Part shown: in pieces, positions 36,522 to 45,862 of the stretch
Layout of the letters: each line of letters begins with the position of its first letter
How positions within the stretch are numbered: the first letter of the stretch is position 1
Assembly: GCF_003449015.1 (NCBI RefSeq)
Contig: NZ_QRGD01000005.1
Location: 248,001-312,000 of the forward strand
Source of the DNA: Aureibaculum luteum
Lineage (GTDB): Bacteria; Bacteroidota; Bacteroidia; Flavobacteriales; Flavobacteriaceae
Direction: 5' to 3'
Length of the DNA: 64,000 nt
Notes under the pieces: generated by a model
The model's input: only the letters and a program-made list of their open reading frames with translations
Databases searched by the model: none
What the model was told of the DNA's origin: nothing
Program-made: the position numbers and the translations under genes

Positions 36522-37895
36522 TTACGAATTCTTTACTGCTTTAAGTAAGGTTTCAAAATTACAAGAACTTTGATCTCCACTTTTCATATTTTTTAAAGTA
36601 TACTTACTTTCTTTTAATTCAGATTCACCAACGAGAACGACAAAATTAATATCACGCTTATTGGCATAATTCATCTGTTTCTTCAGTTTGGCAGTGTCTG
36701 GATACAACTCTGATTTTACGTCATTTTCACGCAATTTTTTAATCGTTTCTAAACAATAAAAAGCCTCATTTTCTCCAAAATTGATGAATAAAATCCTTGG
36801 TTTAGGCAATTCAACTTTTTTAAATAAACCTAATTCTTCCAACACTAGATAAATCCGATCTAATCCAAATGAGATTCCTATCCCACTCATATTTTTTAAT
36901 CCGAATATTCCAGTTAAATCATCATATCTTCCACCACCGCCAATAGATCCCATCTTCACTTGGTCTGCAGCAACTTCAAAAATGGCTCCTGTATAATAAT
37001 TCAACCCTCTTGCCAACGTAACATCAAGATTTAAACTACTGGTATTTAAACCTAGTTTTGCTACATTATTAATAACAAACTCTAGTTCAGAAACACCTTG
37101 CAAACCTTGGTCGGAATCTTTTAAAATAACTTTCAATTCTTTTAACATAGAATCATTATCTCCTTGCAATTGCAATAAAGGATCTACTTTTTTAATGGCT
37201 TCCTCTGTTATGCCTTTACCTAGCATTTCTTTAATGACACCGTCTTTACCAATTTTATCTAACTTATCTAGAGCAACTGTAAAATCAATCAATTTATCAG
37301 AAGCACCAATAACCTCTGCAATACCAGAAAGTATTTTTCGGTTGTTTATTTTTATAATGGTATTTTTTAATCCTAGTTTGGTAAAAATGTCATCATACAA
37401 TTGTACAAATTCTACTTCTTGCCATAATGAAGTGCTTCCCACTACATCGGCATCACATTGATAAAACTCTCTAAAACGTCCTTTTTGAGGTCTATCTGCA
37501 CGCCAAACGGGCTGCATTTGATAACGTTTAAAAGGAAATTCAATTTCGTTTTGGTGTTGTACAACATATCTGGCAAAAGGCACTGTAAGATCGTACCGAA
37601 GTGCTTTTTCGGAGATAGAAGTTGTTAAAGCATTACTATTTTTCTCAGTTAAAGCCGTCTCATTTGCTTTAGATAAATAATCGCCTGAATTCAATATCTT
37701 AAAAATCAATCGATCTCCTTCTTCGCCATACTTTCCCATGAGTGTTGAAGAGTTTTCAAAACTCGGTGTTTCAATAGGTTGAAATCCGTAATTCTCAAAT
37801 GCTTGTTTAATAACACTAAAAATATAGTTTCGTTGTGTAACTTCCGTTGGTGAAAAATCTCTTGTCCCTTTAGGTATGCTTGGTTTTTGTGCCAT
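36522..37895 (-). CDS. hisS: Histidyl-tRNA synthetase
   Basis: 457 residues of a class II synthetase. Motif 1 begins near [11 protein letters not shown], motif 2 is [20 protein letters not shown], the histidine-specific motifs are [17 protein letters not shown] and GGGRYDDL, and motif 3 is [19 protein letters not shown]. The C-terminal anticodon-binding domain covers about residues 365-457. It charges tRNA-His. The start [18 protein letters not shown] is typical. Confidence 0.97.
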   Translation of the reverse strand: MAQKPSIPKGTRDFSPTEVTQRNYIFSVIKQAFENYGFQPIETPSFENSSTLMGKYGEEGDRLIFKILNSGDYLSKANETALTEKNSNALTTSISEKALRYDLTVPFARYVVQHQNEIEFPFKRYQMQPVWRADRPQKGRFREFYQCDADVVGSTSLWQEVEFVQLYDDIFTKLGLKNTIIKINNRKILSGIAEVIGASDKLIDFTVALDKLDKIGKDGVIKEMLGKGITEEAIKKVDPLLQLQGDNDSMLKELKVILKDSDQGLQGVSELEFVINNVAKLGLNTSSLNLDVTLARGLNYYTGAIFEVAADQVKMGSIGGGGRYDDLTGIFGLKNMSGIGISFGLDRIYLVLEELGLFKKVELPKPRILFINFGENEAFYCLETIKKLRENDVKSELYPDTAKLKKQMNYANKRDINFVVLVGESELKESKYTLKNMKSGDQSSCNFETLLKAVKNS

Positions 37896-38089
37896 TAATT
37901 TTTTTAATAAGCTGCAAATATCTGAAATTAATGCTGAATTTAAGATTGAAAGTTGAATAGTTTTACTTGAAATTATTCCACAGAGATAGTATGAGTTTCA
38001 CAAAGGTTTATAAAAATAAGTAAAAATATACTTTATTGCACATAAAAGACTGCCTACTGCTACTGCCAACGGTCTACTTTCTTAAAGTC

Positions 38090-38560
38090 TTAAAATCTAT
38101 CGAATTTCGTTTTTTCTTCAAAACTCAATTTGACTTCCTGTTTAAAGATTTCTTTTTTGGGAAATTTTAAATACATAATGACGGCCATAAGTATAGAAAC
38201 GAATAAAAAGATGATATTATTCGATTGAAAAGCTGCAACAATAGCAATAAGTGCGGGGGCCTCTAACCAAGCACCTTTTACAATAGTTGCGATTTGGTAT
38301 TGTGCTAATTTAGAATTTAAAGTATTATTTGGTGAAATTCTTTTAACCATAGATTGGTATACAGAATCACTAAAAAAGATACTACCAACAGCCATAATCG
38401 GTACCACTATTGTAAAAATATTGGTAATATCTATATCGTATACTGGTGTATCAATTAGGATAAAAGCAACAACTGAGAATACTACTATACCTGCAATTAA
38501 AGCTCCATAAATAATTTGTAATGTTTTAAAAATACCGTTTTGTTGTGCACTGTTATCCAT
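38090..38560 (-). CDS. Four-helix membrane protein, unknown function
   Basis: 156 residues with four predicted transmembrane helices (about 13-33, 43-62, 92-112, 115-132) and a charged C-terminal tail (KEIFKQEVKLSFEEKTKF). It overlaps the upstream DUF4126 gene by 8 bp, so the two are translated together and their products may interact in the membrane. No motif gives a function. Confidence 0.65.
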   Translation of the reverse strand: MDNSAQQNGIFKTLQIIYGALIAGIVVFSVVAFILIDTPVYDIDITNIFTIVVPIMAVGSIFFSDSVYQSMVKRISPNNTLNSKLAQYQIATIVKGAWLEAPALIAIVAAFQSNNIIFLFVSILMAVIMYLKFPKKEIFKQEVKLSFEEKTKFDRF

Positions 38561-39125
38561 CTATCTGTTTTTTTGGCTTAAACCATTTGAATACTTTAAA
38601 TAATAACCACAATATAATAATTACAAAAACTATGGCTAAAACTGGAGCCACAAAAGCTAAAACAGCCATAATTATTGAGGTACCTGATTCAACTGTTGAC
38701 ACTATGGGGTTCGCAATACCACCAGTGGTAGCTGTTGCTGTTAATCTTGCCGTACTTGTAGATGCTTTAATAGCAGTAGCCGTTCCTCCACCTGCAATAA
38801 TTGCCAAAGACCATGTTATTATTGGGTCTAAATCGGCCGCTGTTGATAACATTACTGCGGTACCTGCAACGGCTGCCAAAGGCACAGCAACAACATCTAA
38901 TAAATTATCTAACCAAGGAATAAGGTAGGCACCAATTTCAACCACAGTTGCAATACCCAACGTAATCATAGCCGCAGAACTACCTATCCATTCCCAATTT
39001 TCATTTAAGGGAATAATCTGATAATACGAAGCTAAACTCAATGCGAAAAGTGGTACAAATATTCTAAAACCCACCGAAGCCGCCAGGCCAATACCTAATA
39101 GAATACTAAAAATTGTTTCGGGCAT
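38553..39125 (-). CDS. DUF4126 domain membrane protein
   Basis: 190 residues, about five transmembrane helices, unusually rich in Ala/Thr/Ile. GLAASVGFRIFVPLFALSLA, the segment GAYLIPWLDNLLDVVAVPLA and STARLTATATTGGIANPIVS are typical of DUF4126 as I know it. Function unknown. It is first of a two-gene unit with the 156-residue membrane protein. The upstream region has two GC-rich palindromes that may regulate it. Confidence 0.8.
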   Translation of the reverse strand: MPETIFSILLGIGLAASVGFRIFVPLFALSLASYYQIIPLNENWEWIGSSAAMITLGIATVVEIGAYLIPWLDNLLDVVAVPLAAVAGTAVMLSTAADLDPIITWSLAIIAGGGTATAIKASTSTARLTATATTGGIANPIVSTVESGTSIIMAVLAFVAPVLAIVFVIIILWLLFKVFKWFKPKKQIDG

Positions 39126-39179
39126 TTACATTTTATTATAACACAAAGATAGTTACAATTATTTTTCCATCATAACATA

Positions 39180-39214
39180 GGGGATTTTTCCCCTTTTTGC
39201 TCTAGGGTTTTCCC
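39180..39214. promoter_or_regulatory. Two GC-rich palindromes between divergent genes, candidate operators
   Basis: GGGGATTTTTCCCC (39180-39193) and GGGTTTTCCC (39205-39214) are palindromes with similar G-run/T-run/C-run design, 25 bp apart start to start. They are striking in a genome this AT-rich and lie between DUF4126 (minus) and the 50-residue protein (plus). The first is followed by T5 and could also end plus-strand transcription, but no gene lies upstream on that strand. Confidence 0.4.
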
Positions 39215-39254
39215 CCAATTTGATTACTTCACTTTTCTATTAAACGAACATGCC

Positions 39255-39262
39255 TTAATTTT
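39255..39262 (+). promoter_or_regulatory. Candidate -7 box of the 50-residue protein gene
   Basis: TAATTTTG matches TAnnTTTG exactly and lies 19 bp before the ATG at 39282. No clear -33 element at normal spacing. Confidence 0.4.
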
Positions 39263-39281
39263 GAGTTCAAACAAAACGACT

Positions 39282-39434
39282 ATGCCTCACTTTCGTCATA
39301 ACTTCGATAAAAACGAAGATTCAGAACCTTATGGTCCCCAATTCTGGGATAAGGTTGTAAAAGCCCTATTTATAGCAGGTGTATCTTTAATACTTATAAT
39401 GATCACTTTAAAATGGTCTGGTCTTATAAATTAA
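39282..39434 (+). CDS. Small single-pass membrane protein (50 residues), unknown function
   Basis: ATG 39282 opens a 50-codon frame ending in TAA at 39434. The protein starts MPHFRHNFDKNEDSEPYGP, a polar acidic stretch, followed by WDKVVKALFIAGVSLILIMI, one transmembrane helix, and a short tail WSGLIN. A TAnnTTTG box is 19 bp upstream. The split into a polar head and a clean helix makes chance unlikely. Nothing gives a function. Confidence 0.6.
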   Translation: MPHFRHNFDKNEDSEPYGPQFWDKVVKALFIAGVSLILIMITLKWSGLIN

Positions 39435-39629
39435 TTAGACCTACTTTGAAAACCCATCTCGTTTAAATTTTTTAATCACCTAATAAGTCAATAACTTTGT
39501 AACTTAAATAAGTTAGAACAAACATTGGCGTTTCAAAACTCTTGATATCATAAAGTTTCTAAGTGAGCTTAACAATGCCTGGAAACATTTAGCTTATTTA
39601 TAATAAGAATATTATAAAACATTGAATGA

Positions 39630-40202
39630 ATGAAAATATATACAAAAACTGGAGACAAAGGGCAAACTTCACTTTATGGAGGCACCCGTGTACCTAAATA
39701 TCATTTACGTATTGAAGCTTATGGTACTGTTGATGAATTAAATTCGCACATTGGCTTGTTAAAAGATCAAAAAATTACGGAACCTACAGCTAAAACACTA
39801 CTAAAAGTTCAAAATGAATTGTTTACACTTGGTGCTATGTTAGCCACGCCTCCTGAAAAGGAAACTTTAAAAAATGGTAAGGAACGTTTAAATATTCCAA
39901 AAATTACAGCGTCTGACATCCAATATTTGGAAAATGAAATAGATACAATGCAGCAATCATTACCCCAAATGACTCATTTTGTATTACCGGGCGGTCACCA
40001 AACTGTGTCATTTTGTCATATAGCTCGATGCATTTGTCGTCGTGCTGAGCGTTTATCTGTTCAGCTCAATGAAAATGACCCTATTAATGATCATATAATC
40101 ATGTATCTAAATAGACTATCAGACTACCTTTTTGTATTGGCACGGAAATTGACTTACGATAATCATGTTGAGGAGATACCTTGGCTACCTAGTAAAAATT
40201 AG
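39630..40202 (+). CDS. PduO-type cob(I)alamin adenosyltransferase
   Basis: 190 residues of the PduO/ATR family. The ATP-binding start KIYTKTGDKGQTSLYGGTR, the helix EAYGTVDELNSHIGLL, and CHIARCICRRAERLSVQL with the conserved RRAER are all present. It transfers the adenosyl group of ATP to cob(I)alamin to make coenzyme B12. This fits an organism that takes up B12, as the riboswitch-controlled lipoprotein at the window start suggests. No riboswitch precedes this gene. Confidence 0.95.
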   Translation: MKIYTKTGDKGQTSLYGGTRVPKYHLRIEAYGTVDELNSHIGLLKDQKITEPTAKTLLKVQNELFTLGAMLATPPEKETLKNGKERLNIPKITASDIQYLENEIDTMQQSLPQMTHFVLPGGHQTVSFCHIARCICRRAERLSVQLNENDPINDHIIMYLNRLSDYLFVLARKLTYDNHVEEIPWLPSKN

Positions 40203-40399
40203 TTTAGAAAGCCTATTTGGATTTCTAGTAAAAAAAAATGGCAACATCAACCTGTATTCGTTATTAAAACCAATTAAGTTGATGATAATTTATTAAGATT
40301 AAAGAACGTTCTTTTATAATTTGAAAAATAATACATAAAAAACTTGCTTTTGTGCTTAAAAAAATTACTTTTGCAAAATATTAAAATTATATTACAATT

Positions 40400-40621
40400 A
40401 TGTATTGGACTTTAGAATTGGCATCTTACTTAAGTGATGCTCCTTGGCCAGCCACCAAAGACGAGTTAGTTGATTACGCTATCAGAACTGGTGCACCGCT
40501 TGAAGTTGTTGAAAACTTGCAAGCAATTGAAGACGAAGATGATTCTTACGAGTCTATTCAAGAAATATGGTCGGACTATCCAACGGATGAAGATTTCCTA
40601 TGGAATGAAGATGAATATTAA
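40400..40621 (+). CDS. DUF2795 domain protein
   Basis: 73 residues, small and acidic. The helical part WTLELASYLSDAPWPATKDE followed by LVDYAIRTGAPLEVVENLQA is the DUF2795 pattern; the C-terminal third (EDEDDSYESIQEIWSDY...EDFLWNEDEY) is strongly acidic. The family is small and of unknown function. A strong terminator follows at once, so it is monocistronic or last of a unit. Confidence 0.85.
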   Translation: MYWTLELASYLSDAPWPATKDELVDYAIRTGAPLEVVENLQAIEDEDDSYESIQEIWSDYPTDEDFLWNEDEY

Positions 40622-40628
40622 AAAATCT

Positions 40629-40649
40629 AAAGTCTCGTAATGAGACTTT
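40629..40649 (+). terminator. Intrinsic terminator after DUF2795 gene
   Basis: AAAGTCTC and GAGACTTT form an 8-bp stem with a 5-nt loop, followed by a run of T residues. Confidence 0.9.
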
Positions 40650-40709
40650 TTTTTTGGTTTTTATTCACCTTTTTATATAAAAATTAACTATCTATAAAAC
40701 ACAGATTCT

Positions 40710-40717
40710 TATATTTG
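40710..40717 (+). promoter_or_regulatory. Candidate -7 box of the 53-residue membrane protein gene
   Basis: TATATTTG matches TAnnTTTG exactly and lies 15 bp before the ATG at 40733. Confidence 0.4.
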
Positions 40718-40732
40718 TGTAAAGTATTGACT

Positions 40733-40894
40733 ATGAGTAAAATCGAAATTTTTGGTTTGATAATTATAACCGTAGGTCTATTATCAATTTACCTTTTTGA
40801 CAATGATGGCATCGATTTTATTTCAGGTTTATTAATTGGATTAGGTTTAGGTCTAAGTTTTTCTAGACTGATTAAATCTAAAAAAATTAATTGA
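40733..40894 (+). CDS. Small two-helix membrane protein (53 residues), unknown function
   Basis: ATG 40733 opens a 53-codon frame ending in TGA at 40894. Two hydrophobic segments, IFGLIIITVGLLSIYLF and FISGLLIGLGLGLSFS, are joined by DNDGID; the C-terminus SRLIKSKKIN is basic. A -7-like TATATTTG lies just upstream. It lies 66 bp before secA on the same strand and could be co-transcribed. No family recognised. Confidence 0.6.
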   Translation: MSKIEIFGLIIITVGLLSIYLFDNDGIDFISGLLIGLGLGLSFSRLIKSKKIN

Positions 40895-40960
40895 TAGTAT
40901 AAGAATTACAATAAAAAACACATCAAAATATTGATTTAGTTCAATATAAAATAGAAACAT

Positions 40961-43900
40961 ATGAGTATTTTAAATTCAGTCCTTAAAGTCTTTGTGGGCG
41001 ATAAAAAGAAAAAAGACTTAAAAGAATTACAACCTATAGTAACTAACGTTAGGGCTTTTGAAAGCCAAATGGAAAAACTTTCTATTGATGAATTAAGGGG
41101 TAAGACTTTAGAATTTAAACAAAAAATAAAGGAGGCTCGAAAACCCTTTGATGATAAAATAGCTGAATTAAATATTGAGATTGAAACCTCTAATATAGAT
41201 CGTAAAGAAGAAATCTATAAAGAAATTGATTTACTAAATGAAGATGCTTATCAAGCTTCTGAAGGAGTATTATTAGATGTTCAGCCTGAAGCATTTGCTG
41301 TAATTAAAGAAACTTCAAAGCGTTTGGTAAACAACACAACGCTAAAAGTAAAAGCAACACCATTTGATAGAGAAATATCTGCCGATAACGATTACGTTGT
41401 CTTGGAGGATGATTATGCTATTTGGAGTAACTCTTGGGATGCTGCTGGGAAACCAATTACTTGGGACATGATTCATTATGATGTACAGTTGATTGGTGGT
41501 TCGGTATTACATCAAGGTAAAATTGCTGAAATGATGACGGGTGAAGGTAAAACATTAGTTGCCACATTAGCCATATACCTTAACGCTCTTACTGGAAACG
41601 GTGTACACGTAGTTACGGTAAATGATTATTTAGCCAAACGTGATGCTGCATGGATGGGACCTTTATTTGAATTTCATGGTTTAAGTATTGATTGTATCGA
41701 TTACCACAAACCTAATTCTGATGCCAGAAGAAAGGCCTATAACGCTGACATTACTTATGGTACAAATAACGAATTTGGTTTTGATTACTTGCGTGATAAT
41801 ATGGCACATGCACCGAAAGATTTAGTGCAACGCCCACATAACTTTGCCATTATTGATGAGGTAGATTCAGTTTTAATTGATGATGCTCGTACTCCATTAA
41901 TTATTTCAGGTGCTACACCTCAAGGTGATAGACATGAATTTAATGAGTTAAAACCAAAGGTTAATGATATTGTAAGTAAACAGAGAACTTTTCTAACTGG
42001 TGTTTTAGCTGATGCTAAAAAAATGATTGCAGAAGGTAATGAAAAAGAAGGTGCTATTCATTTATTAAGAGTATTCAGAGGTTTACCAAAAAATAAAGCA
42101 TTAATAAAATATTTAAGTCAAGAAGGTATAAAACAATTACTGCAAAAGACTGAAAATCATTTTATGCAGGATAACAATAAAGAAATGCCAAAAATTGATG
42201 AGGCTCTTTATTTTGTTATTGATGAAAAAAATAATTCTATAGAGTTAACAGATAAGGGTATTGAGCAATTATCAGGTACAAAAGATAAAGAAGATAATTT
42301 CTTTTTACTACCTGACCTTGGTATGGAAATTGCCCGAATTGAGAAGGAAAATGAAACTCCTGAAGATATTGCCAAAGGCAAAGAAGAATTGTTTAGAGAT
42401 TTTAGTATAAAAAGTGAGCGTATCCATACGTTAAATCAACTTTTAAAGGCCTATACCCTATTTGAAAAAGATATAGAGTATGTAATCATGGACAACAAAA
42501 TTAAAATTGTTGATGAGCAAACGGGTCGTGTTATGGATGGTCGTCGTTATTCTGACGGACTACACCAAGCACTTGAAGCAAAAGAGAATGTTAAAATTGA
42601 GGATGCAACGCAAACGTATGCAACTGTTACGCTGCAAAATTATTTTAGAATGTACAACAAGCTTTCTGGTATGACAGGTACTGCCGTAACTGAAGCTGGT
42701 GAGTTTTGGGAAATTTACAAATTAGATGTGGTTGAAATACCAACTAATGTTCCTTTAGTGCGTAAGGATAAAGAGGATTTAATTTACAAAACTAAACGCG
42801 AAAAATACAATGCTGTCATTGATGAAATTGTAAGATTAGTTGAAGAAAAAAGACCTGTATTAGTAGGTACAACCTCTGTTGAAATTTCTGAATTATTAGG
42901 TAGAATGTTAACCATCAGAAAAATACCTCATAATGTATTAAATGCAAAATTGCATAAGAAAGAAGCTGATATTGTTGCCGAAGCAGGTAATCCTGGTGTA
43001 GTAACAATTGCAACAAACATGGCTGGTCGTGGTACGGATATTAAATTGTCTGCTGAAGTTAAAGCATCAGGTGGTTTGGCCATTGTTGGTACTGAACGAC
43101 ATGATTCTCGTCGTGTAGATAGACAATTACGTGGTAGAGCTGGTCGTCAAGGTGATCCAGGATCTTCTCAATTTTATGTTTCTTTAGAGGATAATTTAAT
43201 GCGATTATTTGGCTCGGAACGTGTTGCCAAAATGATGGATAGAATGGGATTGAAAGAAGGTGAAATGATTCAACATTCTATGATTTCAAAATCTATTGAA
43301 CGAGCTCAGAAAAAAGTAGAAGAAAACAACTTTGGTATTAGAAAAAGATTGTTAGAATATGATGATATTATGAACTCTCAACGTGAAGTGGTTTATAAAC
43401 GTCGTCGTCATGCATTGTATGGAGAACGTTTACAGGTTGATATTGTAAATATGGTTTATGATACCTGTGAAACTATTGTAATAGATAACAAAGCTTCTAA
43501 TGATTATTCCAATTTTGAATTTGAACTAATTCGTTTTTCTTCAAGCTCTTCTCCGTTTACAAAAGAAGAATTTGAAACGAAACCAGAGCAAGATTTAATT
43601 GACGAACTGTTTAGAATTATTTATAAACACTATCAAAATAAAGTTGAGCGTAACGCTGAAGCTGTATTCCCTGTGATTAAAGATGTTTACGAAAAACAAG
43701 GCAATCAATATGAACGTATAGCAGTACCTTTTACGGATGGTGTTAAAACTCTAAATGTGGTTACTAATCTTAAAGAAGCTTATGAATCGCAAGGAAAAGG
43801 ATTAGTTTCCGATTTTGAAAAAAATATTTCATTAGCTATTATAGATGAAACCTGGAAAGATCATTTACGTCAAATGGATGAGCTAAAACAGTCCGTTCAG

Positions 43901-44299
43901 AATGCCACTTACGAACAAAAAGATCCACTTTTAGTGTATAAATTTGAGGCGTTTGAATTGTTTAAAAAAATGTTGACTAAGGTAAATAAAGAAGTGTTGT
44001 CATTCTTATTTAAAGGAGAATTACCAAATCAAAATGCTCAAGAAATTTCTCAAGCTAAAGAGCAAAAACGAGAAAAAGTACAAGTTAGCAAAGCGGATTA
44101 TAACAGTCCTACTCAAGATACAAGCACCAATCAAACACAAGAACAACATGTTACCGAAACTATTGTACGTCAAGAACGTAAAATAGGAAGAAATGAGCGT
44201 GTTACCATCAAACATGTAATGAATGGTGAAAGTAAAGAAGTTAAATTTAAGCAAGCTATTCCTTTAATTGAAAAAGGAGAATGGGTATTGGTTGAATAG
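40961..44299 (+). CDS. secA: Preprotein translocase ATPase SecA
   Basis: 1112 residues, longer than E. coli SecA (901) as usual in Bacteroidota, mainly through insertions in the DEAD motor region (about residues 325-455). Walker A is [14 protein letters not shown], Walker [16 protein letters not shown], and [12 protein letters not shown] and [14 protein letters not shown] are motifs V and VI. It drives post-translational export through SecYEG. The C-terminus ends [10 protein letters not shown] without the zinc-binding Cys motif that docks SecB in proteobacteria. The stop codon is inside the first unit of a 7-bp tandem repeat. Confidence 0.98.
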   Translation: MSILNSVLKVFVGDKKKKDLKELQPIVTNVRAFESQMEKLSIDELRGKTLEFKQKIKEARKPFDDKIAELNIEIETSNIDRKEEIYKEIDLLNEDAYQASEGVLLDVQPEAFAVIKETSKRLVNNTTLKVKATPFDREISADNDYVVLEDDYAIWSNSWDAAGKPITWDMIHYDVQLIGGSVLHQGKIAEMMTGEGKTLVATLAIYLNALTGNGVHVVTVNDYLAKRDAAWMGPLFEFHGLSIDCIDYHKPNSDARRKAYNADITYGTNNEFGFDYLRDNMAHAPKDLVQRPHNFAIIDEVDSVLIDDARTPLIISGATPQGDRHEFNELKPKVNDIVSKQRTFLTGVLADAKKMIAEGNEKEGAIHLLRVFRGLPKNKALIKYLSQEGIKQLLQKTENHFMQDNNKEMPKIDEALYFVIDEKNNSIELTDKGIEQLSGTKDKEDNFFLLPDLGMEIARIEKENETPEDIAKGKEELFRDFSIKSERIHTLNQLLKAYTLFEKDIEYVIMDNKIKIVDEQTGRVMDGRRYSDGLHQALEAKENVKIEDATQTYATVTLQNYFRMYNKLSGMTGTAVTEAGEFWEIYKLDVVEIPTNVPLVRKDKEDLIYKTKREKYNAVIDEIVRLVEEKRPVLVGTTSVEISELLGRMLTIRKIPHNVLNAKLHKKEADIVAEAGNPGVVTIATNMAGRGTDIKLSAEVKASGGLAIVGTERHDSRRVDRQLRGRAGRQGDPGSSQFYVSLEDNLMRLFGSERVAKMMDRMGLKEGEMIQHSMISKSIERAQKKVEENNFGIRKRLLEYDDIMNSQREVVYKRRRHALYGERLQVDIVNMVYDTCETIVIDNKASNDYSNFEFELIRFSSSSSPFTKEEFETKPEQDLIDELFRIIYKHYQNKVERNAEAVFPVIKDVYEKQGNQYERIAVPFTDGVKTLNVVTNLKEAYESQGKGLVSDFEKNISLAIIDETWKDHLRQMDELKQSVQNATYEQKDPLLVYKFEAFELFKKMLTKVNKEVLSFLFKGELPNQNAQEISQAKEQKREKVQVSKADYNSPTQDTSTNQTQEQHVTETIVRQERKIGRNERVTIKHVMNGESKEVKFKQAIPLIEKGEWVLVE

Positions 44300-44342
44300 A
44301 GAATAGAGAATAGAGAATAGAGAATAGAGAATAGAGAATAGA
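44294..44342 (+). repeat. Heptanucleotide tandem repeat (GAATAGA)7
   Basis: Seven perfect head-to-tail copies of GAATAGA. The secA stop codon TAG (44297-44299) lies in the first copy, so changes in copy number do not alter SecA but change the spacing to the next gene. Confidence 0.97.
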
Positions 44343-44372
44343 GAAAAAAATAAAAACATTAAATAGTACAAT

Positions 44373-44801
44373 ATGAAATGTCCAATTGATGGTTCAGAAT
44401 TAGAAAAAAGAATGCATGAAAATACTGTAGAAGTAGATGCGTGTAACGAATGTGGAGGTATTTGGCTTGATGCTAATGAATTAGAAAAAATTCAGGACGT
44501 TAAAATAAATGATTACAAGGAAGAATTAGCTCGCATACCTGATTATGTAGGTAAATCTATATTGATGGCAAAATCTAAAGATCAGCCTTTACTAAATTGT
44601 CCAAAATGTGATAGAGAAATGGAACGTAGAGAATATGGCTATTGTTCTCAAATCTATATAGATTCTTGTGTTAATGGTCACGGCATTTGGCTTGACAAAA
44701 GCGAACTAAAAGATTTAGAAGTATTTTATGAAAGATCAAGAATGGAAGCTCCTGAAATTCGAAGAGGTTTTTTCAGCAGTCTTTCAGATTTTTTTAAATA
44801 G
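44373..44801 (+). CDS. Double zinc-ribbon (zf-TFIIB) protein
   Basis: 142 residues with two zinc ribbons of the TFIIB type. The first is MKCPIDGSELEKR...CNECGGIWLDANELEKI, the second CPKCDREMERREYGY...IDSCVNGHGIWLDKSELKDL, where one Cys is replaced by the NGH variant. Such proteins are small, cytosolic and of unknown function. It follows secA by 73 bp, with the heptamer repeat between, and is closed by an intrinsic terminator, so read-through from secA is likely. Confidence 0.88.
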   Translation: MKCPIDGSELEKRMHENTVEVDACNECGGIWLDANELEKIQDVKINDYKEELARIPDYVGKSILMAKSKDQPLLNCPKCDREMERREYGYCSQIYIDSCVNGHGIWLDKSELKDLEVFYERSRMEAPEIRRGFFSSLSDFFK

Positions 44802-44827
44802 ACCTATTTCTTCTTATTAAAAAAAAA

Positions 44828-44852
44828 ATCCAATGTCAAAGTACATTGGATT
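44828..44852 (+). terminator. Intrinsic terminator after zinc-ribbon gene
   Basis: AATCCAATGT and ACATTGGATT form a perfect 10-bp stem with a 5-nt loop, followed by T-rich sequence. A-rich sequence on the left makes it possibly bidirectional. Confidence 0.9.
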
Positions 44853-44855
44853 TTT

Positions 44856-45105
44856 TTTTGTTTCCGTTTCAACGAACTTTTTAATAATATATATTTCTTT
44901 TGGAACTTCATATTTATTGAGTCTCTTTAAATTTACTATTGACTGCTCTTTTGAATCGCACTAGACAATCAAAGCAGCATTTGGGATTTTAATTTCAATA
45001 ATCAATACGAACTTCTCCTCAAGTAATTCATCTAGAATACAAACTGAAAAAATCTGCATAGACAATCTATTGGATAAATTATTCTATATTAGCTCATTAG
45101 AATAA
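44856..45105 (-). pseudogene. Decayed menE 3' fragment
   Basis: On the minus strand this otherwise gene-free stretch reads ELI-stop-NNLSNRLSMQIFSV, ILDELLEEKFVLIIE, a stop, then VNLKRLNKYEVPKEIYIIKK and FVETETKKN. Intact MenE (51573-52646) has EQIEEKLAKIIHQRFFV, VPDDILGEKLILIIE, ITTLRYLTKFEVPKEVYFID and NFIFTETKKINRK in the same order. It therefore is a remnant of the last ~85 codons of an o-succinylbenzoate-CoA ligase gene, lacking the final ten or so, with at least two in-frame stops. Similarity to the local MenE is only moderate (about half the residues by eye). It has the same orientation as intact menE and bounds the four-gene TonB cluster on its left. Confidence 0.8.
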
Positions 45106-45124
45106 ATAGATATTATTTTTTAAT

Positions 45125-45862
45125 ATGAATTATACCTTTATTGGTCGTTACCTATTGTTTTTTATTATTTTATGTAATAGCACAATTACTTTAGCACAGC
45201 CTAATCTTGACGAAAAAAACTACTATAATTGGTTTGACAAAAGCATAGGTCAAGAGAATACAGATTTATTCAATGGAGAACTTTATACTAAAACGTATAG
45301 AACTGAAAATAAAAATCATAACTTTTTTATAAATGATGACTTTATTACTGGAACAATAGCGTTTAAAAATCAAAATTTTTATGATATATCAATAAAGTAT
45401 GATATTTATAACGATGAGATCATAGCCAAACTTAAAAACTCATCTGGAAATTATAGTCACGTTCAACTTAACAAAGGTTTTGTTAATGCCTTTACTATTC
45501 ATGAGAAGAATTTTTATTTTTTGAATGTTAAAAATGAATACTTTGAACTAACTGGTTTCTATGAAGTTACAAAAATTGGTAGCCAATTCGTTTTTTACAC
45601 GAAACACTATAAGCAAAAAGAAGAATATATCAAGGGAAATCTTATCTACGATAATTTTTTAAAAAAAGAGAAGAACTTTTTGCTTTATAACACGGTTTAT
45701 TACGAAGTTAATAATAAAAAAGATCTAAAAAACACCTTCCCAAGTCTAAAAAAAGAAATTAACCTCCTTTACAAAAAAAATAAACATTTGAAAAAATCAA
45801 GTAAGAATACTTTTTTTAAAAAAATAATCCAACAAATTGAAAATTATATAGAAGAAGAGTAA
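45125..45862 (+). CDS. Secreted protein of unknown function, first gene of TonB receptor cluster
   Basis: 245 residues with a signal peptide (RYLLFFIILCNSTITLAQ). The mature part is Lys/Asn/Tyr-rich beta-type sequence (for example NGELYTKTYRTENKNHNFF) with a strongly basic C-terminus containing LYKKNKHLKKSSKN. Its stop is followed immediately by the ATG of the TonB receptor gene, so translation is coupled. I do not recognise a family. It probably works with the receptor at the cell envelope. Confidence 0.7.
   Translation: MNYTFIGRYLLFFIILCNSTITLAQPNLDEKNYYNWFDKSIGQENTDLFNGELYTKTYRTENKNHNFFINDDFITGTIAFKNQNFYDISIKYDIYNDEIIAKLKNSSGNYSHVQLNKGFVNAFTIHEKNFYFLNVKNEYFELTGFYEVTKIGSQFVFYTKHYKQKEEYIKGNLIYDNFLKKEKNFLLYNTVYYEVNNKKDLKNTFPSLKKEINLLYKKNKHLKKSSKNTFFKKIIQQIENYIEEE

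Noticed and set aside
38545-38928. 127-codon plus-strand ORF rich in Ala/Thr/Val
   Set aside because: It is the antisense shadow of the DUF4126 gene, whose protein has family motifs; the low-complexity composition mirrors that gene's codons.
40136-40155. TTGGCACGGAAATTGAC, similar to a sigma-54 site
   Set aside because: It lies within the PduO coding sequence, has TTGA in the -12 half, and no gene follows at the right distance.
44294-44342. Heptamer array as a possible CRISPR
   Set aside because: Units are 7 bp with no spacers and no cas genes nearby; it is a simple tandem repeat.
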